Shown one piece after another: positions 1-5,029 of a stretch of DNA of 5,094 nucleotides; the stretch's first letter is position 1; every line of letters starts with the position of its first letter. Position numbers and translations under genes: made by a program. The DNA lies in contig JALQTL010000184.1 in the NCBI GenBank assembly GCA_023260935.1, positions 1-5,094 on the forward strand, written 5' to 3'. The stretch is from Paracoccaceae bacterium. GTDB taxonomy: Bacteria; Pseudomonadota; Alphaproteobacteria; Rhodobacterales; Rhodobacteraceae. The notes under the pieces were generated by a model. The model made no database searches. It had not been told where the DNA came from and saw only the letters and a list, made by a program, of their open reading frames with translations.

Positions 1-882
1 CAGCACCTTCGCAACCGCCAGCCCCGCTGCTGACAGACGCTGGGTTACACGCGCATGCAGGATGTAAAGCTCCATCAGCGGGGTTGCGCCCAGCGAATTG
101 ACAAGCACCGCCACCCGGTCACCGGCGGGGGCCCGCATTTCCGACAGGATCGCCGCCATGATTTCGTCGACCACATCGTCGGCAGACCGAAGCGGCCCGC
201 GCCGCACCCCCGGTTCGCCGTGAATGCCCATGCCGATTTCCATCTGGCCCGCGGGCAGGTCAAAGCTGGGACGGCGGGTCTGGGGTAGCGAACAGGACGA
301 CAGCGCCACGCCCATGGTAAAGGTGCGGGCATTGGCATGGCGGGCGATGCGTTCCACTTCGTCCAGCGGCAACATCAGGTCAGCCGCCGCCCCCGCGGTC
401 TTGAAGATGAAAACATTGCCCGCCACCCCGCGGCGGCGCGACCGGTCGGCATGGCTGGCAATGTCATCGGTGGTCAGCACCGTGCGCGCCTCGACCCCCT
501 CCATCTCAAGCAATTCACAGGCCATATCGAAATTCATGACATCGCCCGCGTAGTTGCCATACATGAACAGCACCCCCGCCCCGCCATTGGCGGCAAGGGC
601 AGCATCGACCGCCGGTTGCGGCGGGGGCGAGGCAAAGACATTGCCCACCGCGCAGGCATCCGCCAGCCCCTTGCCGACAAAGCCCAGAAAGGTGGGCTCA
701 TGACCCGACCCGCCCCCGATGACCAGCGCCACCTTGCCCGGGCGTGGGCCATGGCGCGCAATCACCGCGCGGGGGGCATGGTCGGGGCGCCACAGATGCC
801 CGGGATGGGCTGCCAGAATGCCTGTCAGCATCTCGTCCACGGCGGCATCCCCGTGGTTGATCAACTTCTGGGTCTGCATCAT
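1..882 (-). CDS. dhaK: DhaK-family dihydroxyacetone/erythrulose kinase, C-terminus cut by window edge
   Basis: I translated this frame by hand: 294 open codons from an ATG at 882 to the first base of the window, with no stop. It is a DhaK domain, which binds a short ketose covalently as a hemiaminal on a histidine so that its terminal hydroxyl can be phosphorylated in the cytoplasm. Visible motifs are GGGSGHEP with His61, NYAGD with Asp114, and GMGIHGEPG with His221. They correspond to E. coli DhaK His56, Asp109 and His218, so the ketose site looks intact. About 60 residues of a normal DhaK are missing. Whether a DhaL (ATP-binding) domain is fused, encoded next, or replaced by PTS partners lies outside the window. 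The start is supported by GGAGG at 889-893, six bases upstream; a second ATG follows immediately. Beside EryH/EryI-like isomerases the substrate is more likely erythrulose (LerK/DerK type) than dihydroxyacetone, but sequence alone does not settle this. Confidence 0.93.
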   Translation of the reverse strand, partial: MMQTQKLINHGDAAVDEMLTGILAAHPGHLWRPDHAPRAVIARHGPRPGKVALVIGGGSGHEPTFLGFVGKGLADACAVGNVFASPPPQPAVDAALAANGGAGVLFMYGNYAGDVMNFDMACELLEMEGVEARTVLTTDDIASHADRSRRRGVAGNVFIFKTAGAAADLMLPLDEVERIARHANARTFTMGVALSSCSLPQTRRPSFDLPAGQMEIGMGIHGEPGVRRGPLRSADDVVDEIMAAILSEMRAPAGDRVAVLVNSLGATPLMELYILHARVTQRLSAAGLAVAKVL

Positions 883-990
883 CGCCTGCCTCCCCGCGCG
901 TCTGCCAGAACGCCTCCTCGCCAAGCCTTGCAGTTTATCCGCAGGCTGGCCGGCTGTCAGCACCGTTTCACCGGGCGGCGGGCAGAGGCA

Positions 991-1968
991 TCAACCGGGC
1001 GGGGAAAGATAGCGGGCGATTGTCTCCACCTCATCCGCCGCGCCAAAGATCAGGGGCGTGTTCTCATGCAGGTCACGGGGCAGGCGGTCCAGCACCGGGG
1101 CCAGCCCATCGGTCGCTCTGCCGCCGGCCTGCTCGATCAGGAAGGCGATCGGGAACGCCTCGTAAATCGTGCGCAGGCGCCCGTTCCCATAGCCATCGCG
1201 GCGGTCGGCCGGATAAAGAAAGCACCCGCCCAACAGCAGGATACGATGCAATTCCCCCACGGCCGCCGCCAGCCAGCGCATATTGAAATCGCGCCCCCGC
1301 GGGCCATCCTTTCCCGCCCGCAGATCGCGCACCCAAGCCTGAAGCCCGGCCGGCCAGTGTCTTTCGTTCGAGGCATTATAGGCAATCGTCCGGGCCTCGG
1401 GCTTCAGCCGCACTTCGGGGTGCGTGATGCGAAACCGGCCCTCGGTCGGGTCAAGCGTGGCGATCCGCACCCCCTGCCCCAGGGAAAAGCCGAAATCGCT
1501 GGAATGGCCGAAAGACGCATAACCTGCCGCCACCACGCAGCGGCCAGAGCGCAGGAAACCTTCGGGGGCCGCCGGCAGAATTGAAAACAACAGCCCAAGC
1601 GGCGCCCCGATGCCGATAGAGCCCGAACCGTCAATCGGGTCGATGGCCACATCCCAGTGGCCGTGCGGGTCAAGCGTGATGACCTCGGGCGCCTCTTCGG
1701 AAAGCACAAGGCGCACGCCTGCCGCGGCAAGGGCAGCCAGCATGTGCTGATGCGCGCCGATATCCAGCGCCTTCTGCGCATCGCCGCTGTCATTGGTGCC
1801 AACAAGCGCCGTCGGGTCGCCAGGGATACGGCCCTGTGCAAGACGCAGGGCAAGGGCCGGCACCGCAGCGGCGACGGCCGCCACAATCCCCGCAGGATCG
1901 CCACAGGCGGACAGGTATTCGTCCAGCGGCTGGCCCCCGGCTCCTCCGTCATTCGGCAATCGCAGCAT
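991..1968 (-). CDS. Class 1 fructose-bisphosphatase-like sugar bisphosphatase (possible SBPase)
   Basis: A 325-residue protein with the full class 1 fructose-1,6-bisphosphatase layout and about the family's usual length. It has a QKALD segment near residue 66, metal ligands LSEE (Glu91, Glu92), DPIDGSGS (Asp110, Asp113, in place of DPLDGSSN), GGCFLYP at 248-254, and IYE (Glu270) followed by an EQAGG segment. Metal-binding and catalytic residues are therefore kept. The sugar-phosphate end differs: the usual Arg-Tyr-x-Gly-Ser-Met block reads RWLAAAVGELHR (231-242), so the Tyr that holds the 6-phosphate is Trp, and the Lys of GKLR is Arg (GRLR). This suggests a relaxed or different bisphosphate substrate, for example sedoheptulose 1,7-bisphosphate. 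The start is the ATG at 1968 behind a G-rich GGGGGGGA run; an in-frame GTG at 2019 overlaps the rpiB stop but adds a Pro/Gly-rich stretch foreign to the family. Lies 44 bp after the isomerase gene, with a 108-bp gap before the kinase. Confidence 0.92.
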   Translation of the reverse strand: MLRLPNDGGAGGQPLDEYLSACGDPAGIVAAVAAAVPALALRLAQGRIPGDPTALVGTNDSGDAQKALDIGAHQHMLAALAAAGVRLVLSEEAPEVITLDPHGHWDVAIDPIDGSGSIGIGAPLGLLFSILPAAPEGFLRSGRCVVAAGYASFGHSSDFGFSLGQGVRIATLDPTEGRFRITHPEVRLKPEARTIAYNASNERHWPAGLQAWVRDLRAGKDGPRGRDFNMRWLAAAVGELHRILLLGGCFLYPADRRDGYGNGRLRTIYEAFPIAFLIEQAGGRATDGLAPVLDRLPRDLHENTPLIFGAADEVETIARYLSPPG

Positions 1969-1984
1969 GTTCCCCCCCGGGCTT

Positions 1985-2005
1985 GGGCCGGGCAAGGACC
2001 GGCCC
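1985..2005 (-). other. GC-rich stem-loop between rpiB-type and FBPase genes
   Basis: In the 44-bp gap, GGGCCGG (1985-1991) and CCGGCCC (1999-2005) form a perfect 7-bp inverted repeat with a 7-nt loop. In the minus-strand transcript it lies 7 nt after the isomerase stop codon and about 16 nt before the phosphatase ATG. No T-run follows, so it is not a convincing intrinsic terminator. It could protect the 3' end of the upstream message or reduce expression of the downstream genes. The repeat is seen directly; the role is inference, and GC-rich DNA produces such repeats by chance. Confidence 0.4.
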
Positions 2006-2012
2006 GGCGCCT

Positions 2013-2474
2013 TCAACACTTGTTGTACTTTGCATCAACCTCGTCGATGGCACGGACATTGCCCGCTGACCGCCCCGCGAGATCAAAGTTCAGTGTCTGG
2101 GCCAGCCAGGCATCGGCAATGGCCTTGGCCAGTTCGGGGCCGATGACGCGCGCCCCCATGGTGATGATCTGCGCGTTGTTCGACAGGGCCGCGCGTTCGG
2201 CCGAATAGGTATCATGGCACAGCGCCGCCCGGATGCCCGGCACCTTGTTGGCCGCGATGCAGACGCCGATGCCAGTGCCACAGACAAGGATCGCCCGGTC
2301 AAAGCCGCCATCGCGGACCTGACTGGCAACGCGGTCTGACAGCGTGGCATAGAAGGCATCCGGCCCGGCATCCGTCCGGCTGATTTCGGACACGTCGAAG
2401 CGGTCTTTCAGATGATCGGCCAGAACCTTGGCCAGACCTTCACCAGCGCTGTCGCCTGCGATGGCAAGTTTCAT
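2013..2474 (-). CDS. eryI: RpiB/LacAB-family sugar-phosphate isomerase, probable D-erythrulose-4-phosphate isomerase (EryI type)
   Basis: A 153-residue cytoplasmic protein with the RpiB fold signature: MKLAIAGDSAG at the N-terminus, VCGTGIGVCIAANKVPGIRAA around Cys65 (the catalytic Cys66 of E. coli RpiB), then NNAQIITMGARVIG near residue 100. Two histidines of ribose-5-phosphate isomerase B are changed: E. coli His9 (CDH) is Ser9 here (GDS), and the position of His99 (QHND) is Ser98 (LSNN). This form, with the DAGPDAFYA segment and the SAGNV..IDEVDAKY tail, matches what I remember of Brucella EryI, which makes D-erythrose 4-phosphate from D-erythrulose 4-phosphate. Plain ribose-5-phosphate isomerase (rpiB) is the alternative name most pipelines would give. 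AAAGGAG (2481-2487), whose first base is the last base of the upstream TGA, lies six bases before the ATG. The 12-bp gap to the TIM-family gene indicates one operon. Confidence 0.95.
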   Translation of the reverse strand: MKLAIAGDSAGEGLAKVLADHLKDRFDVSEISRTDAGPDAFYATLSDRVASQVRDGGFDRAILVCGTGIGVCIAANKVPGIRAALCHDTYSAERAALSNNAQIITMGARVIGPELAKAIADAWLAQTLNFDLAGRSAGNVRAIDEVDAKYNKC

Positions 2475-2486
2475 GGGATACTCCTT

Positions 2487-3251
2487 TCACAGTTTGGCGG
2501 CGCATTGCGCCAGAATGCCCAGATAACCGTCAACCGCCCAGGCCGAGCGGCCGATGAAAAGCCCGTCGATGTTCGGACAGGCGATCAGTTCCTGACAATT
2601 GCCCGGGTTGACCGATCCGCCGTAAAGGCAGGGGATGCGCCGGCCCAGAACTGCCACCGCCACATCTGCAATCTCGGCCTGACGGGCATCTGCATATTCG
2701 GCCGTGGCAGGGATGCCGTTCACCCCGATGGCCCAGACAGGTTCATAGGCCAGCAGGATTTCAGCCCCGGCCTGTTCGCGTGAAAGCCGGCCAAGGGCGG
2801 CCCGCACCTGCCCGGCCAGAACCTCGGCCGCGCGGCCCGACTGGCGTTGTTCCAGCGTTTCGCCGATGCAGATCAGCGGGGTCAGGCCATGGCGCACTGC
2901 GGCCTCGACCTTCAGGCCCACGGTTGCATCGGTTTCACCAAAATGCGCGCGGCGTTCGGAATGGCCCAGCTCTACCAGATGGGCCCCGCAATCCGTCAGC
3001 ATCGGGGGGCTGATCTCTCCGGTCCAGGGGCCTTCGTCGGCCCAGTGCATATTCTGCGCCCCGACCTTGACCCGCGTTTCGGCAAGGGCAGCCCCCACCT
3101 CTCGCAAAGCGGTGAAGGGGGGCACCACGAAGGGCTGGATGGCCGGGGAAATCGACGGGGCGGCAGCTGCCAGCCCGCCGGCAAAGGCCTGCGCTTCGGC
3201 CAGCGTCTTGTGCATCTTCCAGCTTGTGCCGATCCAGACCTGCCGTGTCAT
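2487..3251 (-). CDS. eryH: Triose-phosphate-isomerase-family protein, probable L-erythrulose-1-phosphate isomerase (EryH/LerI type)
   Basis: A 254-residue TIM-barrel protein of normal family length. Conserved catalytic parts are Lys12 (SWKM), His97 in LGHSERR, CIGETLEQR at 128-136, Glu170 in YEPVWAIG, and YGGSVN at 210-215. It departs from glycolytic TIM where the substrate is held: the usual Gly-Asn-Trp-Lys is Thr-Ser-Trp-Lys (Ser10 for the substrate-binding Asn), the phosphate loop IGTGKTAT reads IGVNGIPAT (175-183), and the VGGASL phosphate segment reads IGRSAW (233-238). These are traits I associate with EryH/TpiA2 of Brucella and rhizobia, which converts L-erythrulose 1-phosphate to D-erythrulose 4-phosphate. 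Its stop is 12 bp from the next isomerase gene, which would take that product. Its ATG overlaps the repressor's TGA (ATGA), with AAGGA at 3259-3263 seven bases upstream. A second, housekeeping tpiA elsewhere in the genome is expected but not visible here. Confidence 0.95.
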   Translation of the reverse strand: MTRQVWIGTSWKMHKTLAEAQAFAGGLAAAAPSISPAIQPFVVPPFTALREVGAALAETRVKVGAQNMHWADEGPWTGEISPPMLTDCGAHLVELGHSERRAHFGETDATVGLKVEAAVRHGLTPLICIGETLEQRQSGRAAEVLAGQVRAALGRLSREQAGAEILLAYEPVWAIGVNGIPATAEYADARQAEIADVAVAVLGRRIPCLYGGSVNPGNCQELIACPNIDGLFIGRSAWAVDGYLGILAQCAAKL

Positions 3252-4018
3252 GCGGTGTTCCTTGCAATTGTCAGGACGATCCCCGCCGCGCTCAGCCGGG
3301 CAAGCTGATCGGACGGCGGCGATTCGTCGGTGATGATGTGGTTGAACTCTGCCAGCCCGGCCAGCGCATGCAGGGCCGAGTGGCCAAACCGCTTGTGATT
3401 GATCAGAAGGCAGCGCTGGTCGGCGGCATCCATCATTGCCCGCTTGGCGCGCACCACCTCGTCATCCATGTGAAAGGCCCGCAGATCGTTGACGGCAGGG
3501 GTGGAGACAAAGGCAAGATCGGCTCGCAAGCGCGACAGTGCGGCTTCCGTCACCACGCCGAAAAAGCCGTTGTATTTTGCACTGTAGACCCCGCCAAGCG
3601 CGATCAGGCGGACCGAGGCTTCATCGCGCAGGCGGTCGATCAGGGCGGCATTGTTGCTGATCACGGTCAGCGGTCGGCGGTCCAGCAGGGCATCGGCCAG
3701 CCCGGCGGCCATCGATCCGTCATTGACCATCACCGTCATCCCCGGTTCGACCAGAGCGGCAGCCGCGCGGGCCATCCGGGCTTTCGCCTCGGCATCCTGC
3801 ATCGCGCGGATGCGAAAATCGCTTTCGAACTGCGTGCCGGGTTCGACCGTGGCCCCCCCGCGCACCTTGCGCAAAAGACCGGCCTGCGCAAGGTCATCAA
3901 GATCCCGGTGAACCGTCATGCGCGAAACATCAAAGCGGCTGGCAAGATCGTCCAGCGACACCGCCCGGACATCGACCAGAAGATCCATGATTGCCTGTTT
4001 GCGGTCTTCGCGCTTCAC
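3248..4018 (-). CDS. DeoR/GlpR-family transcriptional repressor of the sugar-phosphate operon
   Basis: A 256-residue DeoR-family regulator of normal length. The N-terminal winged helix-turn-helix spans roughly residues 5-55, with LDDLASRFDVSRMTVHRDL as the recognition unit and KVRGGA as the wing. The C-terminal sugar-phosphate sensor domain (about 75-256) shows NDGSM at 99-103, VISNNA at 119-124, LGGVYSAKYNGFFG at 141-154 and RAKRAMMDAADQ then NHKRFG near 190-212. Members are usually repressors released by a phosphorylated sugar; here a tetrulose phosphate is the natural guess. The GTG start at 4018 is chosen because GGAGG lies five bases upstream and the N-terminus then begins KREDRKQAIMDLL, as family members do. 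The frame is open up to an ATG at 4090, but that would place the operator-like repeats inside the gene. It is first in the operon and overlaps the next gene by 4 bp, so it probably regulates itself together with the enzymes. In rhizobial erythritol loci a DeoR gene holds the same place. Confidence 0.95.
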   Translation of the reverse strand: MKREDRKQAIMDLLVDVRAVSLDDLASRFDVSRMTVHRDLDDLAQAGLLRKVRGGATVEPGTQFESDFRIRAMQDAEAKARMARAAAALVEPGMTVMVNDGSMAAGLADALLDRRPLTVISNNAALIDRLRDEASVRLIALGGVYSAKYNGFFGVVTEAALSRLRADLAFVSTPAVNDLRAFHMDDEVVRAKRAMMDAADQRCLLINHKRFGHSALHALAGLAEFNHIITDESPPSDQLARLSAAGIVLTIARNTA

Positions 4019-4023
4019 GGCCC

Positions 4024-4028
4024 CCTCC
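4024..4028 (-). promoter_or_regulatory. Shine-Dalgarno site that decides the repressor's GTG start
   Basis: The minus strand reads GGAGG here, five bases before the GTG at 4018. No ATG in the reading frame has comparable spacing to such a site, so this motif, with the family-typical N-terminus, fixes the start of the DeoR-family gene. Confidence 0.75.
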
Positions 4029-4067
4029 GCGCCATGGGGTGCGGATAGCAGATGCGGGGCACAAGGC

Positions 4068-4103
4068 AACATGAAAAATGTGATCTTCACATAATTTCAT
4101 GTT
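4068..4103. promoter_or_regulatory. Compound inverted repeat, possible second operator for the DeoR-family repressor
   Basis: AACATGAAA (4068-4076) pairs with TTTCATGTT (4095-4103), and inside them TGTGA (4079-4083) pairs with TCACA (4087-4091) around a 3-base centre. The two halves differ by one inserted base and one mismatch. The patch is clearly AT-richer than its surroundings and lies 50 to 85 bp upstream of the repressor start, where an operon promoter should be. It overlaps the neighbouring palindrome by four bases, so two regulator dimers could bind side by side. I could not fix -35 and -10 boxes with confidence; the promoter probably lies within this AT-rich block. Confidence 0.5.
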
Positions 4104-4124
4104 ATGTTCGACTGGAACATAACA
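4100..4124. promoter_or_regulatory. Perfect palindrome resembling a DeoR/GlpR operator
   Basis: TGTTATGTTC (4100-4109) and GAACATAACA (4115-4124) are perfect 10-base arms around a 5-base spacer. The core ATGTTC-N5-GAACAT is close to the E. coli GlpR operator, which has ATGTTC and GAACAT arms with a 6-base centre; GlpR belongs to the same DeoR family as the gene just downstream. Its place, between the DUF1003 stop and the repressor gene and about 80 to 105 bp upstream of the repressor start, fits an autoregulated operator controlling the whole minus-strand operon. The repeat is seen directly; the pairing with this regulator is inference. Confidence 0.68.
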
Positions 4125-4148
4125 CCGGCAATCCCAGTGGGCCGTGGA

Positions 4149-4850
4149 TCATCGGCCGCGCAGGCGTTCCTCCAGCAGATCGATCTGGATCTGCTGCAAG
4201 GCCACCAGCTTTTGCCATTGCTGTGCCAGCTGGTGATCAAGCTTTTCATGGAGCTGGCGGATTTCCAGTTCCGCCTTCAGGTTCACCTGATAATCGTTCT
4301 GGCTGCGTTGGCGGTCCTTGGTTTCCTGCCGGCGCTGGCTCATCATGATGACCGGGGCCTGGATCGCCGCCACGCAGGACAACACAAGGTTCAGCAGGAT
4401 GAAGGGATAGGGGTCGAACACCTCGCCCGAAGCGCCGGCGACGTTCAGTACGATCCAGCCGCCCAGAACGGCCACGAACAGGCCGATGAACTTCCAGCTT
4501 CCGCCAAAGCTTGCCACGGTATCGGCGGCGCGGTCCCCAAAGGAGGTTGGCGCATCATCATCGGGCTGGTGCGAAAGGATCTGGCCGGTTTCAAAGCTGG
4601 CAACGACCTCACGGTCGATATCTGACAGAACCCCGCGTTCCTTTTCCAAGGCCCGTTCGATGTAAAGCCTGCGAAACCGGGACAGATCCCTGCGGCAGAT
4701 CAACCGCCCCTCGGCCCAGCCCGGTGCCGCTTCGGCAATCAGCTCTGACACCCCGGGCCGGACCGATCCGAAGGGGGACATGGTGGAAAGGGAATGGCTT
4801 TCGCCGCAGACGTGGCAGATGCCTTTGGGGGCGTGGGTAGAAGCAGTCAT
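4149..4850 (-). CDS. DUF1003 family membrane protein with N-terminal cysteine motif
   Basis: A 233-residue DUF1003 protein; the biochemical function of the family is not established to my knowledge. In order: a CHVC motif (Cys12, Cys15) with His19 and a later Cys52 (ICRRDL), which could form a small metal site; a charged cytoplasmic stretch to about residue 115; two membrane segments at about 119-138 and 148-168; the family signature NLVLSCVAAIQAPVIMMSQ, then RRQETKDR and DYQVNLKAELEI; and a Gln/Leu-rich tail (about 190-232) predicted as a coiled coil. The ATG at 4850 is chosen because the protein then begins just before the cysteine motif. The open frame reaches an ATG at 5000, but the added 50 residues look non-coding (several Cys, Arg and Gly, no pattern). 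Its ribosome site is weak (AGGG, five bases upstream). It ends 131 bp before the repressor start with no clear terminator, so some read-through is possible, but nothing ties it to sugar use. Confidence 0.93.
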   Translation of the reverse strand: MTASTHAPKGICHVCGESHSLSTMSPFGSVRPGVSELIAEAAPGWAEGRLICRRDLSRFRRLYIERALEKERGVLSDIDREVVASFETGQILSHQPDDDAPTSFGDRAADTVASFGGSWKFIGLFVAVLGGWIVLNVAGASGEVFDPYPFILLNLVLSCVAAIQAPVIMMSQRRQETKDRQRSQNDYQVNLKAELEIRQLHEKLDHQLAQQWQKLVALQQIQIDLLEERLRGR

Positions 4851-4990
4851 GGCCGCCCTGCCCTTTCGCCCGGGCTGGCCGGGGAAAGGAACGTCAATCG
4901 TGGCGGATTGCTTCCGGCCTCGGTTCGAAATGGCATGTCGATCCCCCTTGCAGCCTTGACCCTGTAGCGCCGGCATCTGCCTGCACCTTG

Positions 4991-5008
4991 CGGAATTCAT
5001 ACATTCCG
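4991..5008. repeat. Short perfect palindrome upstream of the DUF1003 gene
   Basis: CGGAAT (4991-4996) and ATTCCG (5003-5008) are perfect inverted arms around a 6-base spacer. It begins about 140 bp upstream of the DUF1003 start and directly abuts the terminator-like element. It could be a protein-binding site for the DUF1003 promoter or a second hairpin of the terminator. Only the symmetry is seen; the role is open. Confidence 0.35.
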
Positions 5009-5029
5009 AAAAGGCCGCAAAAAAGCGGC
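5009..5029 (-). terminator. Weak intrinsic terminator-like hairpin for a gene beyond the right edge
   Basis: On the minus strand GCCGC, a TTTTTT loop and GCGGC (5029 to 5014) are followed by C and TTTT (5012-5009). A 5-bp GC stem with a short T-run is a weak but typical intrinsic terminator shape. It would end a minus-strand gene entering from the right and separate it from the DUF1003 gene. A possible stop codon (TGA, 5079-5077) lies 47 bp before the hairpin, but only five codons of that frame are in the window. Confidence 0.4.

Noticed and set aside
337..1584. A 415-codon open frame on the plus strand opposite the kinase and phosphatase genes
   Set aside because: It is antisense to two genes with clear family motifs, has no recognisable domain, and long antisense open frames are expected at this GC content.
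1969..2019. GTG start of the phosphatase overlapping the rpiB-type stop (GTGTTGA)
   Set aside because: The 17 added residues are Pro/Gly-rich and come from the GC hairpin gap; the ATG at 1968 gives a normal family length. Not fully excluded.
4015..4035. A six-codon leader peptide frame (ATG at 4035) whose stop overlaps the repressor's GTG
   Set aside because: It has no ribosome site of its own and contains the Shine-Dalgarno of the real gene; most likely chance.
3224..4048. A 274-codon open frame on the plus strand opposite the DeoR-family gene
   Set aside because: It mirrors the codon pattern of the regulator, shows no protein motif and has an atypical His/Arg/Gln-rich composition.
4019..4090. 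N-terminal extension of the DeoR-family regulator to the ATG at 4090
   Set aside because: The extra 24 residues do not fit the family N-terminus and would put the operator-like repeats inside the gene; the GTG at 4018 has a good ribosome site.
4079..4091. CRP-type site (TGTGA..TCACA)
   Set aside because: The spacer is three bases instead of the six needed for a CRP site; it fits better as the centre of the wider repressor-type repeat.
4125..4160. Terminator after the DUF1003 gene
   Set aside because: Only a 4-bp GCCG/CGGC pairing and a CCCA..TGGG-like hairpin were found, both without a T-run.
4894..5004. A 36-residue frame on the minus strand ahead of the DUF1003 gene
   Set aside because: It begins inside the CGGAAT palindrome, has no convincing ribosome site and no recognisable pattern.
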